A DNA stretch of 64,000 nt. Source: Geomonas paludis (GTDB lineage Bacteria; Desulfobacterota; Desulfuromonadia; Geobacterales; Geobacteraceae). The notes under the pieces are model-generated. The model was not told where the DNA came from. It made no database searches and saw only the letters and a list, made by a program, of their open reading frames with translations. Positions 47,606 through 56,712 of the stretch are shown here, one piece after another (the stretch's first letter is position 1; each line of letters opens with the position of its first letter). Location: positions 151,023 to 215,022 of the forward strand of contig NZ_BLXY01000006.1 in NCBI RefSeq assembly GCF_014193585.1, in the 5' to 3' direction. The position numbers and the translations under genes were made by a program.

Positions 47606-48214
47606 CTATCCCCCGATCTTCTTGAACAGCTGGGCGTCGGGCACCACCTGTTCGAAGAGATGAGACACCTCCCGGGGCAGTTTCTGGGTGTTCTCGGTGG
47701 CGAGGTAACCGCCGGGGGCGAGAGCCTGGTGGAACACCTTGAAGACCTCGACCCGCTCGCCGTACTGGAAATGGAGCAGCACGTTCTTGCAGACCACGAG
47801 GCAGTAGTCGCTGCCGGGAGCTTTCAGTGACAGGAGGTCGTGGTACTGGAAGTTGACCCGGTCGCGCAGAAGCTGCACCACCCGGTGCTGGCCGGGCTTA
47901 TCGGCGGGTTCGAAATAGTCCTGGAAGAGGTCAGCGGGGGTGCGCTGCAGTTCCTCGTAGGGGTAGGTGGCCGCCCTGACCACGTCGCCGAAGTTGTTGG
48001 CGCTGTCGTAGTCGGTGGCGTCGATGCGCAGGTTTTTGAAGCCGAAGGAGTTCATCTTCCGCGCCAGGATCATGGCCAGCGTGTAGGTCTCCTGCCCCAG
48101 CGCGCAGCCGGCGTCCCAGATCTTGATCCGGCTTCTGCCCATCGCGTAGCCGATCATGTGGTCGGCGGCGTACTCCAGTGTGGGCTGGTCGCGCATGAAG
48201 AAGGTGAAAGCCAT
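47606..48214 (-). CDS. Minimal CheR-like methyltransferase lacking the N-terminal domain
   Basis: A 202-residue protein beginning MAFTFFMRDQPTLEYAAD, where the normal CheR methyltransferase domain begins. The SAM motif is IWDAGCALGQETYTLAM (near residue 32). The later region, CKNVLLHFQYGERVEVFKVF, matches the CheR helical end. The usual N-terminal CheR domain of about 80 residues is absent, and the ATG has AGGAG at seven bases, so this looks like a true short form. It is upstream of the MCP and probably methylates it. Confidence 0.85.
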   Translation of the reverse strand: MAFTFFMRDQPTLEYAADHMIGYAMGRSRIKIWDAGCALGQETYTLAMILARKMNSFGFKNLRIDATDYDSANNFGDVVRAATYPYEELQRTPADLFQDYFEPADKPGQHRVVQLLRDRVNFQYHDLLSLKAPGSDYCLVVCKNVLLHFQYGERVEVFKVFHQALAPGGYLATENTQKLPREVSHLFEQVVPDAQLFKKIGG

Positions 48215-48438
48215 AGAACGCTCCTGACAGGGGGATAGAGGTTAGCGAAGCACGTGCTGCCAAAGCTCCCATGAGGGGGTTTATCGGAAGCTCACTTCCA
48301 TTCCTTGAATAAGCGTTTACGTTAACTGGATTATTTTTCTCTAACTATTGTCAATTGACCAGTTTCATCAGTGCCCCCCCTCCGCTGTGCCGGGAAAAAA
48401 GAATCTCTGTGACTGTACTGGGTGGGATCAACCAATTA

Positions 48439-48471
48439 AAAAGCCCCGTCTCCTTGAGGAGGCGGGGCTTT
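48439..48471. terminator. Bidirectional hairpin between the ONR and CheR-like genes
   Basis: AAAGCCCCGTCTCC pairs with GGAGGCGGGGCTTT around TTGA with a single mismatch. It lies downstream of the octaheme gene on the minus strand; T-rich ends are short. No gene is visible in 48215-48497. Confidence 0.75.
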
Positions 48472-48497
48472 CCTGTTACGCGCGGCTGCAGTCGCCG

Positions 48498-50111
48498 CTA
48501 TTTCTTGGGCTCGTCCTTCTTCGCCACGGTCATGGCGTCGTTGAGGATCTTGACGCCGGCCTTGGCGGCGGCGATGGAGCCGGTCAGGGACTCGCGGGCG
48601 AGATCCGGGTTGTGGAAGCCGTCGGAGTTCTCGGCGGTCCAGTACTCCCAGAGCACGTGCGCCTCTTCATGCTTGGCGCGCGCCTCGTCCAGCACGGTCG
48701 GGGCAACGCCCATGCGCTGCGCAGCGGCATAGGTATCGATCAGCTGACCCAGCCAGTACTCGGCCTTGCGCATCTTGCCCTTGACGTAGTTCTGCACCGC
48801 GTCGATCTCGTAGCTCTTCTTGGCCACGCTGTCTTTCGGGTGGCAGCCAAGGCAGGCTTCCTTGACGTGGTTCTTGGGACGGATCACGCCGTGGGTGGAG
48901 AACTTCTTGCCGTCCTTCCCTTTCTGCTGCGGCATGTGGCACTGGTGGCACTGCACCCCCGCCTTGTCGTGGACGCTCCCCGCGTAGGTCTCCGCCTCCG
49001 GGTGCTGGAACTTGATCAGGCGCGCGCCGGTGATGGCGTGCTTGAAGTCGAAGAAGTTCAGGTCCTGGTAGTGCTTTAAAAGCTGCAGCGAGTTCTTGAG
49101 CGGGAAGTGGTTGGTGCGCAGGTCGTCGTACTTCACCGGCTTGCCGTCGCTCCACTGGGTGCCGGCGTTGCAGTTGTACTCCACGTGGCACTGCGCGCAC
49201 ATCATGCGGGAGTCGGTCTTCTGCATGATGCCGATCTTTCTGAAGCCGCGGAAGTCGATCACCTTAAGGTCGGTGGCGCCGTTCTTGGCGAAGATGTTCC
49301 CCTTGGGATCCTTCTCGATGGCCTGGATCAGCGCGTCGCGCACCACGCGCGGCTGGGTGCCGTGCGGGTCGTGGCAGTGCACGCAGCCCACCGGGTTGTT
49401 GGTGTCCTTGGCCACGTCGACGATGTTGGAGGTGCGGTCCCACTTCGCCTTGGGATCCTTGTCACCCATGAACTTCCACTTGAGCAGGTGGTCGGAGGTC
49501 TTGCACTGGATACAGGTCGGGTTGCCGGCCATGGCGGTTTCCGGGAGCTTCTTGCCGGTGTCGGTCAGGACGTCCCAGGTCTTGCCGGTGGAGGTCACGC
49601 CCTGCCACCCTTTCTTGAACTGGAAGCGGCCGCCCTGGAAGCGGTCCACGGCGAACTGGTCGATGACCATGAAGGCGTGGCCCCGCGGCTCGGCGTGCTC
49701 GAAGGTGAAGCCGTGGCCGGCCAGGAGCTTGTCCTGCAACGGCGAACGCCCGGTCGGGGTGCCCTTCTCCTTCCTGGCCTGGGCCTCGTAGTTCACCTCG
49801 AAGAAGCTGTCGTACTGTGCCTTGTGGCACTTGCCGCACAACGCCGCATCGATGGTGGTGACCGGCTTGTTCTTCTCCGGGTCGCTCATGTGGGCGTCCA
49901 GCTTGTCGTGGCACACCTTGCAGGAGAGCTTGGCGTGCTTGGAGCCCTCCTTGAGCGCCTTCACCTCGTCGTGACAGTCGTAGCACTTGGCCCTGCCGTC
50001 GTTGGCAACCTGCACCGGCTTGCTTTTGGCCGCCGTGGTCAGGGCGGGGATCGACAAGAGCGCGATCGCCCCGGCGATTGCCGCAGTCACAGCCACATTC
50101 TTCTTGAGCAT
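48498..50111 (-). CDS. Octaheme cytochrome c nitrite reductase-like protein
   Basis: A 537-residue exported protein starting MLKKNVAVTAAIAGAIALLS at 50111 (GGAGG upstream). It has eight heme motifs: CYDCH (43), CKVCH (64), CGKCH (92), CIQCK (200), CVHCH (243), CAQCH (305), CHQCH (388) and CLGCH (420). The fourth, lysine-ligated heme is the catalytic one in the ONR family of Thioalkalivibrio. Catalytic tyrosine (CHVEY, 312) and histidine (QHPEAE, 370) are in place. By family it would reduce nitrite (and hydroxylamine) to ammonium in the periplasm. It is a single-gene unit. Confidence 0.92.
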   Translation of the reverse strand: MLKKNVAVTAAIAGAIALLSIPALTTAAKSKPVQVANDGRAKCYDCHDEVKALKEGSKHAKLSCKVCHDKLDAHMSDPEKNKPVTTIDAALCGKCHKAQYDSFFEVNYEAQARKEKGTPTGRSPLQDKLLAGHGFTFEHAEPRGHAFMVIDQFAVDRFQGGRFQFKKGWQGVTSTGKTWDVLTDTGKKLPETAMAGNPTCIQCKTSDHLLKWKFMGDKDPKAKWDRTSNIVDVAKDTNNPVGCVHCHDPHGTQPRVVRDALIQAIEKDPKGNIFAKNGATDLKVIDFRGFRKIGIMQKTDSRMMCAQCHVEYNCNAGTQWSDGKPVKYDDLRTNHFPLKNSLQLLKHYQDLNFFDFKHAITGARLIKFQHPEAETYAGSVHDKAGVQCHQCHMPQQKGKDGKKFSTHGVIRPKNHVKEACLGCHPKDSVAKKSYEIDAVQNYVKGKMRKAEYWLGQLIDTYAAAQRMGVAPTVLDEARAKHEEAHVLWEYWTAENSDGFHNPDLARESLTGSIAAAKAGVKILNDAMTVAKKDEPKK

Positions 50112-50207
50112 CGTTTTCCTCCTCTGTGATGGGTAGAGATTCCGGCATCCAGCGCCGATTGCAGCCTCGAAATGGGTGTCATTCATGCACGAAACGGTCA
50201 GGAAAAG

Positions 50208-50225
50208 ATTTGACGGAAGTCAAAT
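50208..50225. promoter_or_regulatory. Fnr/Crp-family type operator upstream of the octaheme gene
   Basis: ATTTGACGGAAGTCAAAT is a perfect inverted repeat with the form TTGAC-N4-GTCAA, typical of Fnr/Dnr-like regulators. It is centred about 105 bases before the octaheme gene start. No such regulator is in the window. Confidence 0.6.
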
Positions 50226-50507
50226 TTATTCAGATTGCCGCCCGCAAACTATTAGAAGCTACCAATACAGTAACAATGGCGACTCAGCCCGGTGAAAGAC
50301 AGTCACCACACTGGCTGGGAAGGCATAGCGCCATTGGAAATCAAGCAGGATGAACAAAAGCAAAACGCTAAGAGTGTAGCCGTTAAATTATTCGGTGCAA
50401 GGGACTGTTATTGACTGATACGACAGGGGAGGTAAGGAAAATGGAAGTTTGAGGCAATGACGGAGGTCTATTAGCCGGACGGTGTCGGGCAGAAGGGACA
50501 AGCAGAA

Positions 50508-50600
50508 GGGACAGGCTCCGTGAGGTGCCTGTCCCATTAGCGGAACGCTCCTTTCAGCTCAGCGGGCAAAGGGGACCGGCACCTGGCGGAGCCGGTCCCC
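50508..50600. repeat. Paired REP-like repeat, inverted version of 4065-4170
   Basis: REP palindromes at 50508-50535 and 50571-50600 flank TAGCGGAACGCTCC, the reverse complement of the spacer at 4065-4170. The rest of 50226-50507 is A+T-rich with no gene. Confidence 0.85.
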
Positions 50601-50618
50601 CTTCTCTCCAGGAGGGCA

Positions 50619-52235
50619 TTAAACGCAGAGCGCGCGCCGCAGCGCCCCCAACAACTCTTCGGGCTTGACCGGCTTCTGCAGGTACGCTCCGCCACCGCAA
50701 AGGCCCTTCTCGGACATGACGTCGGCGGGATAACCGCTCATGAAGATGACCGGGAGCCCCGGCGCCAGCTGCCGCACCTGTTCGCACAGTTCCCTGCCGT
50801 TCATGCGCGGCATGATCACGTCGCTCAACAGCACCTGCACGCGCCCCTGGTTGTGCCGGTACAGTTCCAGCGCCTCTTGGCCGTTGCGTGCGGTGAGCAC
50901 CTGGTAGCCGTGGCGCTCCAGGAGGAGCCGGGTCATGTCGCGCACCGTCTCTTCGTCCTCGGCCAGGAGCACCGTGCCGCTGCCGGCACCCAGGCGTCCC
51001 TCGCTCCCGTCGGATTCCACCCTGGGGCGCTCCCCGGACAGGGGAAGGTAGACCCGGAAGCTGGTGCCGGTCCCACATTCGCTGTGCATGCGGATGGCGC
51101 CGTTGTGCTGTTTGATGATGCCGTAGCTGGAGGAGAGGCCCAGGCCGGTCCCCTTGCCCACCTCCTTGGTGGTGAAGAAAGGCTCGAAGATGCGCTCCTG
51201 CACCTCCTTCGCCATCCCGGTGCCGTTGTCGGAGACGGTGATCAGGGCGTAGCGGCCGGGGGCAACCTCCTCGTCTTCCAGCTCCGCGATGCCGGTGCAG
51301 ATCTCGAGGATGCCCCCTCCGGGCATGGCATCCCGGGCGTTCACGGCAAGGTTGATCAGCACCTGCTCCAGCTGGCCGCGGTCGGCGACGCAGCACACCT
51401 CCCCCCCCGACACCCGCACCACGAGTTCGATCTCCTCGCTGATCAGCCGCGCCAGGCTCTTGTGCAACTCCGCCACCAGCAGGTTCAGGTCCACCGTTTC
51501 CAGGTGCACCTCCTGCTTGCGGCTGAAGGCCAGGAGGCTCCGCGTCATCTCCGCGGCCCGCTCCACCGAGAACAGTATCTCCCCGGCCATGGCCGCGGCT
51601 TCGCTTTCCTCCCCGTTGATCTGGATCAGCGAGGCGTAGCCGGCGATGACGGTGAGGATGTTGTTGAAGTCGTGGGCGATACCGCCGGCTAGGGTGCCGA
51701 TGGCTTCCATTTTCTGCGACTGCCTGAGCTGCTCCTCCAGATGCTTGCGCTCGCTCACGTCCTTGATCAGGCAGGCGACCCGCTCCACGCGCTCCCCCTC
51801 GAAGACGGGGGAGAAGGTGACCAGCAGGTCGCGCGTCCCCTTGTCCACGTAGTGGTGGCTGTCCTCGTAGCTCAATTCGTTGCCGGCGAAGCAGGCGTCG
51901 ATCTGCGGCTTGACCCGGGCGAAGGTATCGGTCCCGATCACCTCGGGGAGGGTGCGGCCGATCAGGTCCGGAAAGAGACTTTTGCGGCAGTCGCGGTAGG
52001 CCTCGTTGGCCATCAGGTAGCGGTAGTCGCGGTCGAACACGTAGATGAGGTCGCCGGTGCACTCGAAGACCTTGCGGTACTCCATGAGGCGCTGCTGGGC
52101 CTGGTTCAGCTCCTGGACCTTCTGCTCCAGCTTGCGGTTCACCTGCACCAGTTCCCGGTACAGCGAGCGCTGCTCCCCCTGTACCGGGTTGGTGAACATC
52201 CCGTATTCCATCCCCTGCTGATCTGGACCTGGCAC
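50619..52235 (-). CDS. Hybrid histidine kinase: PAS, kinase, receiver (cytoplasmic)
   Basis: A 538-residue protein starting at a GTG at 52235 (GGAGGGA upstream). A coiled coil ([20 protein letters not shown]) leads into a PAS domain at about residues 50-165, a HisKA domain with [12 protein letters not shown], an HATPase domain ending GKGTGLGLS and a receiver with the phospho-acceptor in [13 protein letters not shown]. No membrane helix is seen, so it should sense a cytoplasmic cue. The PAS and kinase parts are close relatives of those in the hybrid kinase at 38266, which points to duplication with different input domains. Confidence 0.9.
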   Translation of the reverse strand: MPGPDQQGMEYGMFTNPVQGEQRSLYRELVQVNRKLEQKVQELNQAQQRLMEYRKVFECTGDLIYVFDRDYRYLMANEAYRDCRKSLFPDLIGRTLPEVIGTDTFARVKPQIDACFAGNELSYEDSHHYVDKGTRDLLVTFSPVFEGERVERVACLIKDVSERKHLEEQLRQSQKMEAIGTLAGGIAHDFNNILTVIAGYASLIQINGEESEAAAMAGEILFSVERAAEMTRSLLAFSRKQEVHLETVDLNLLVAELHKSLARLISEEIELVVRVSGGEVCCVADRGQLEQVLINLAVNARDAMPGGGILEICTGIAELEDEEVAPGRYALITVSDNGTGMAKEVQERIFEPFFTTKEVGKGTGLGLSSSYGIIKQHNGAIRMHSECGTGTSFRVYLPLSGERPRVESDGSEGRLGAGSGTVLLAEDEETVRDMTRLLLERHGYQVLTARNGQEALELYRHNQGRVQVLLSDVIMPRMNGRELCEQVRQLAPGLPVIFMSGYPADVMSEKGLCGGGAYLQKPVKPEELLGALRRALCV

Positions 52236-52307
52236 TATCCCTCCACGACGGGTTTCATTTCATTGCAGCAACGACATGACATGATCCTGCACCGCATCCG
52301 TCCACGT

Positions 52308-52431
52308 CCCCTCTCCCCCTGGGAGAGGGCTAGGGTGAGGGGAATTGCCAAGGGCAAAATGGCAGCACCCGGCACAGCCCTCACCCGCCCTTCGGGCACC
52401 CTCTCCCGAAGGGAGAGGGGATCACCACCCT
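52308..52431. repeat. Dispersed palindromic repeat block
   Basis: CCCTCTCCCCCTGGGAGAGGG at the left and CCGCCCTTCGGGC plus CCCTCTCCCGAAGGGAGAGGG at the right, with a variable centre. Confidence 0.8.
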
Positions 52432-52435
52432 CCGG

Positions 52436-52813
52436 TTACCCGCCCGCCCGCGCCCAGCCGTACAGGGCAAGCGCCGCGGCGTTGGCGAAAACTGTCAGGC
52501 GGAACAGCACCAGGAAGGAACCCTTCTGCGTCTTGTGGTGCAGCAGGCGCTGCGCCAGGACCGCCCCGGGCCAGCCGCAGCACAGGGCGGCCAGGTGCAG
52601 GGTACGCTCGCGGACCCGGCGCCGCCGGGCGGCGGCGGCCCGTTTGTCCAGGGCATACAGGAGAAAGGCCGCCAGGCTCGCGAGCAGGTAGCCGTAGAGA
52701 AGCACTGCCGGGAAATAGCCGAGCCGCACCAGCACGGCAAGCAGCAACAACGAGGAGGGGCCCCAAAGGTAGCAAGGTGGCTTGCGGTACTCTCGTGCCT
52801 CGGCGTATCCCAT
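52436..52813 (-). CDS. DUF1294 membrane protein
   Basis: A 125-residue protein starting MGYAEAREYRKPPCYLWGPS at 52813 (GGAG, nine bases). It has hydrophobic segments at about residues 17-50 and 100-120. The core, ALDKRAAAARRRRVRERTLH, followed by GWPGAVLAQRLLHHKTQKGS, is diagnostic for DUF1294. Function is unknown; in some bacteria this domain follows a cold-shock domain, which is absent here. An upstream extension in frame was rejected because it has no domain and no ribosome site. Confidence 0.85.
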   Translation of the reverse strand: MGYAEAREYRKPPCYLWGPSSLLLLAVLVRLGYFPAVLLYGYLLASLAAFLLYALDKRAAAARRRRVRERTLHLAALCCGWPGAVLAQRLLHHKTQKGSFLVLFRLTVFANAAALALYGWARAGG

Positions 52814-53249
52814 CGACGCTGCTCCAGGCTGCCGCCGCAGCTGCGGCAGGGCCGTATCAAAAACTTCAAGTCGTAAGGTGTCCGCAGTCGGGAACCGGAC
52901 GTTAAGGTGGGTGACAACGGGGAGCCTGCCTCGCTGTTGGAGAGATAGGCAGGCCACGCTTCTTATACAAGATGGCACCGGCAGTTTCAAGCACAATTGC
53001 CGTTCTTCATCCGGGCCGATAGCAGAAGAAAAGGGGCGACGATCAGGCCCGGACCGGGTTCGACAAAATAGCGTAGCTTAATACCACCGATGCATGGCAT
53101 AATGCCCCGGCATGCCCGGCTCATTGTCCTGACCGAAGCTGTACCGGCCCGGTGAAATACTTTTCCCGCTAAAAGTGCTCAAGAGCAGGAACGTTTTTTC
53201 CGATGATGAAACTGAACACTTCATCCTGTTTACCAAAGGTCTGTACCCT

Positions 53250-53642
53250 ATGACAGAGTTGCGACAGTTTTACCGGGCCTCCTCCTCGAAAAGGGTCGAA
53301 CTGGTGCATCACGGCGAGTGCCTCACCGGCGTCCTGGAAAACATCTCCTTCAACGGCGCCCTGCTCCACCTGCGCCGCACCACCGCGCTTTCCGGCGGGA
53401 CCGGCTGCCTGTTGCGCATCCAGCTCGACGCCGACCCCGACCTCCGCCCCCCGCTGCAGATCTGGACCGAGGTGGTGCACGTCAGCGACACACTGCTCGG
53501 TGTCAAGTTCGTGGACCACGACGTGGACGACAGCGGCTGCATCGCCCTCCTGATGGAGCTGATGCGCGAAGAACCCGACCAGGCCCGGGACGACGTGGAC
53601 CGTATCCGCGGCTACCTGGCCGACTACTGCAACACCCCCTGA
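53250..53642 (+). CDS. PilZ domain protein
   Basis: A 130-residue protein starting MTELRQFYRASSSKR at 53250. The PilZ pattern is partly seen: RASSSKR as a reduced RxxxR-type motif and ENISFNGALLHL as the N-x-S-x-x-G motif, with strands continuing to GVKFVD. PilZ domains bind cyclic di-GMP, but the arginine motif here is atypical, so binding is uncertain. It is 43 bases ahead of the next sensor kinase gene and may be co-transcribed. The upstream gap 52814-53249 has a GGCATAATGCC palindrome (53096-53106) but no gene. Confidence 0.7.
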   Translation: MTELRQFYRASSSKRVELVHHGECLTGVLENISFNGALLHLRRTTALSGGTGCLLRIQLDADPDLRPPLQIWTEVVHVSDTLLGVKFVDHDVDDSGCIALLMELMREEPDQARDDVDRIRGYLADYCNTP

Positions 53643-53685
53643 ATGGCGCGCGCGACGACCGCTTGCGCCCCACGAGGACCGCACC

Positions 53686-56600
53686 ATGAAAGCTGCCCAA
53701 CGAGCCGGTCGCAGGGGGTGGGCCACCCTGCTCACGCTGGCCCTTTTGCTCGCGCTGGCGCACCCCGCCCGGGCCAACGAGCGCGTCACCCTCCAGCTCA
53801 AGTGGCTGCACCACTTCCAGTTCGCCGGCTACTACGCGGCGCTGGAGAAGGGGTTCTACCGCGAGGCCGGGCTCGACGTCACCATCCGCGAAGGGGGCCC
53901 CGACGTCGAGGTCGAGAACGCGGTCACCTCGGGGCGCGCCGACTTCGGCGTGGGCACCTCGGCCCTGTTGCTGCACCGGGCCCACGGCGACGACCTCGTC
54001 GTGCTGGGCCAGATCTTCCAGCACTCACCCGCCATACTGCTGACCCCGCGCAAGACCGGTATCCAGAAGGTCGCCGACATGAAGGGTCGCCGCTTCATGT
54101 ACTCCAACCAGCACGGCGACATGCTCACCCTGCTCAAGAACAACGGCATCGAAGAGAAGGACATCGTCAAGGTGGAGCACCGCGGCGACGCCCGTGACCT
54201 CATCGCCGGCAAGGCCGACGTGATGATGGCCTACAGCTTCAACGAACCCTACATCCTGGAGCGCGCGGGGGAGCCCTACCTCGCCTTCTCCCCGCTCACC
54301 TACGGCATCGACTTCTACGGCGACAACTTCTTCACCACCCGCTCCAACATCAATTCGCGCCCCGCGCTGGTGCGGGCCTTCCGGGAGGCCAGCCTCAAGG
54401 GGTGGCGCTACGCCCTGTCCCACAAGGATGAGATCGCTGGCCTGATCCTGGCCAAGTACTCCCGCGAGCGCAGCCGCGACTGGCTCATGTTCGAGGCGAA
54501 CCAGATGGAGGCGCTGATCCAGCCCACCCTGGTCGAGGTCGGCTACCAGAGTCCCACCCGCTGGCGCCACATCGCCGAAACCTTTGGCGGCATGGGGATG
54601 CTCCCGCCGGGGTTCGATCCTACCGGCATCATCTACGATCCCAGACCCGGCGGAAACTACCGATTCCTCCTGGGCGCGCTGCTCATCTGCGCCGCGGTGA
54701 TCGCCTTCCTGTGTGCCATCGTCATGAAGTTCCGGCAGCTCAACACCGTGCTCCAGGCCGAAATCGGCGAGCGCAAGTCGGCCGAGGCGGCCCTCAAGGA
54801 GAGCGAGCAGCAACTGAGGGTGACCTTCGAGACCCTTCAGGCCGGCATCGTCATGGTGGACCCCCAGGGGGTGATCCGCTTCGCCAACAACCGCATGGCC
54901 GAGATGTTCGGCTGCAGCATGGAACAGTTGATCGGCTCCAGCTACACCAGCCATCTGCACCCGGACCAGTTGGCATCGGGGAGCGAACTGATGCGCCGAC
55001 TCATGGCCGGCGAGGTCAGTCACGCCAGCACCGAGCGCCACTACCTGAGCGGCAACGGCGGAAGCTTCTGGGGTTACCTCTCCGGCAGGCGGCTCGAGGC
55101 GCCGGACGGGTCGCTTCGGGCCCTGGTCGGCATCATCTCCGACATCACCGCCCGCATCGAGGCGGAACAGGCCCGCGGCAAGGCGCTCATGCTGGTGGAA
55201 ACGCTCCTGGCCCAGTCCCCGATGGGGATCGTGGTTTTCGACGGTGACAGCGGCAACTGCATCAGGGCGAACCAGGCCGCGGCCGAGATCCTCGGGGGGA
55301 GCGTGGCCGAGTTGCTGGGGCAGAACTTCAGGCAACTCCCCTCCTGGGGCGGGGAGGGCGGGATGCTGGAGCAGGCGGGGCTGGTTCTTGCCGACGGCAC
55401 GCCGCGGGCCCTGGAGCGGGAACTGCAGTCGACATTCGGCAAGGAACTCACCCTGCGCAGCTACCTGAGCCGGTTCCAGGTCGAGGAGCGGGCGCACCTG
55501 CTGGTGATGGTGCAGGACATCACCGAGGAGAAGCGCCTGGACCGCGAGAACAAGCGCATCGAGGCGCAGATGCTCAACATGCAGAAGCTGGAGAGCCTGG
55601 GGGTCCTGGCCGGCGGCATCGCCCACGACTTCAACAACATCCTGACCGGCATCGTGGGCAACATCAGCTTCGCCCAGATGGTGCTGGAAAAGGAGCACAA
55701 GGCGAAGGGGCCGCTCAACAAGGCGGAGAAGGCGTGCCAGCGGGCGGCGGAACTGGCGGGGCAGCTCCTCACCTTCGCGCGCGGCGGGCAGCCCATCAAG
55801 AAGGTGTTCTCGGTGAAGCAGCTGGCGGCCGAATCGCTGTCACTGGTGCTGCGGGGGACCAACGTCAAGGGGAGGATCGAGATCGCCGACACCCTCGACA
55901 TCGTCGAGGCGGACGAAGGGCAGATGAACCAGGCCTTCAACAACATCATCATCAACGCGGTGCACGCCATGCCCGGCGGCGGCACCCTGACCATCACCGG
56001 GAGCAACGAGCTCCTGGAGCCGGAGAACCGGCTCGGGCTCGCGCCGGGGCACTACGTGCGGCTGGACTTCAGCGACGAGGGGTGCGGCATCTCGGAGAGC
56101 GACCTGAAGAAGATCTTCGATCCCTACTTCACCACCAAGGCCAGCGGCACCGGCCTCGGCCTCGCCTCCACCCACTCCATCGTCACCAGGCACGGCGGCC
56201 TGATCCTGGCCGACTCCACGCCGGGAAGCGGCACCACCTTCACCATCTATCTCCCCTCCCTGGGGCAGAGCGCCGCGCAGCTCGCCAAGGAGCAGGAGAG
56301 CAGTCACGCCCCTCCCGGGGGAGGGAGCGTGGTGGTGATGGACGACGAGGAACTGATCCGGGACCTCACCGGCGCCATGCTGGAGCAGCTCGGCTACACC
56401 CCGACCACCTGCTGCGAGGGGAGCGAGGCGGTGGAGCTGTACCGCGCGGCGCGGCTAAACGGGGAACGCTACGACGCGGTGATCATGGACCTGACCATTC
56501 CCGGCGGGATGGGGGGGAAGGAGGCGGCGCAGCGCATCCTGGAGCTGGACCCGCAGGCATGCCTGATCGTTTCCAGCGGCTACTCCAACGACCCGGTGAT

Positions 56601-56712
56601 GTCCGAGTACAAACAGCACGGCTTCCGGGCCACGCTCGCCAAACCCTACACGGTGCAGGAAGTCGCGCGGGTGCTGCGGGAGGTGCTCCCGGCAGCGGCC
56701 GGCACGGACTAG
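53686..56712 (+). CDS. Hybrid sensor kinase with NMT1/THI5-type periplasmic domain
   Basis: A 1008-residue protein. Residues 1-31 are a signal peptide. Residues about 33-300 form an NMT1/THI5 (ThiY-like) solute-binding domain: LQLKWLHHFQFAGYYAALEK and GVGTSALLLHRAHGD. A membrane helix at about 326-348 is followed by PAS domains (about 370-490 and 500-615), HisKA with [13 protein letters not shown], HATPase with the shortened GTGLGLAS box and a receiver with VIMDLTIPGGMGG. The NMT1 fold binds pyrimidine or similar small ligands in transporters, so the ligand is open. The stop overlaps the convergent TrkA gene by four bases. Confidence 0.92.
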   Translation: MKAAQRAGRRGWATLLTLALLLALAHPARANERVTLQLKWLHHFQFAGYYAALEKGFYREAGLDVTIREGGPDVEVENAVTSGRADFGVGTSALLLHRAHGDDLVVLGQIFQHSPAILLTPRKTGIQKVADMKGRRFMYSNQHGDMLTLLKNNGIEEKDIVKVEHRGDARDLIAGKADVMMAYSFNEPYILERAGEPYLAFSPLTYGIDFYGDNFFTTRSNINSRPALVRAFREASLKGWRYALSHKDEIAGLILAKYSRERSRDWLMFEANQMEALIQPTLVEVGYQSPTRWRHIAETFGGMGMLPPGFDPTGIIYDPRPGGNYRFLLGALLICAAVIAFLCAIVMKFRQLNTVLQAEIGERKSAEAALKESEQQLRVTFETLQAGIVMVDPQGVIRFANNRMAEMFGCSMEQLIGSSYTSHLHPDQLASGSELMRRLMAGEVSHASTERHYLSGNGGSFWGYLSGRRLEAPDGSLRALVGIISDITARIEAEQARGKALMLVETLLAQSPMGIVVFDGDSGNCIRANQAAAEILGGSVAELLGQNFRQLPSWGGEGGMLEQAGLVLADGTPRALERELQSTFGKELTLRSYLSRFQVEERAHLLVMVQDITEEKRLDRENKRIEAQMLNMQKLESLGVLAGGIAHDFNNILTGIVGNISFAQMVLEKEHKAKGPLNKAEKACQRAAELAGQLLTFARGGQPIKKVFSVKQLAAESLSLVLRGTNVKGRIEIADTLDIVEADEGQMNQAFNNIIINAVHAMPGGGTLTITGSNELLEPENRLGLAPGHYVRLDFSDEGCGISESDLKKIFDPYFTTKASGTGLGLASTHSIVTRHGGLILADSTPGSGTTFTIYLPSLGQSAAQLAKEQESSHAPPGGGSVVVMDDEELIRDLTGAMLEQLGYTPTTCCEGSEAVELYRAARLNGERYDAVIMDLTIPGGMGGKEAAQRILELDPQACLIVSSGYSNDPVMSEYKQHGFRATLAKPYTVQEVARVLREVLPAAAGTD

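Noticed and set aside
52813..52996. N-terminal extension of the DUF1294 protein
   Set aside because: The added residues lack a domain and the downstream ATG at 52813 has a ribosome site.
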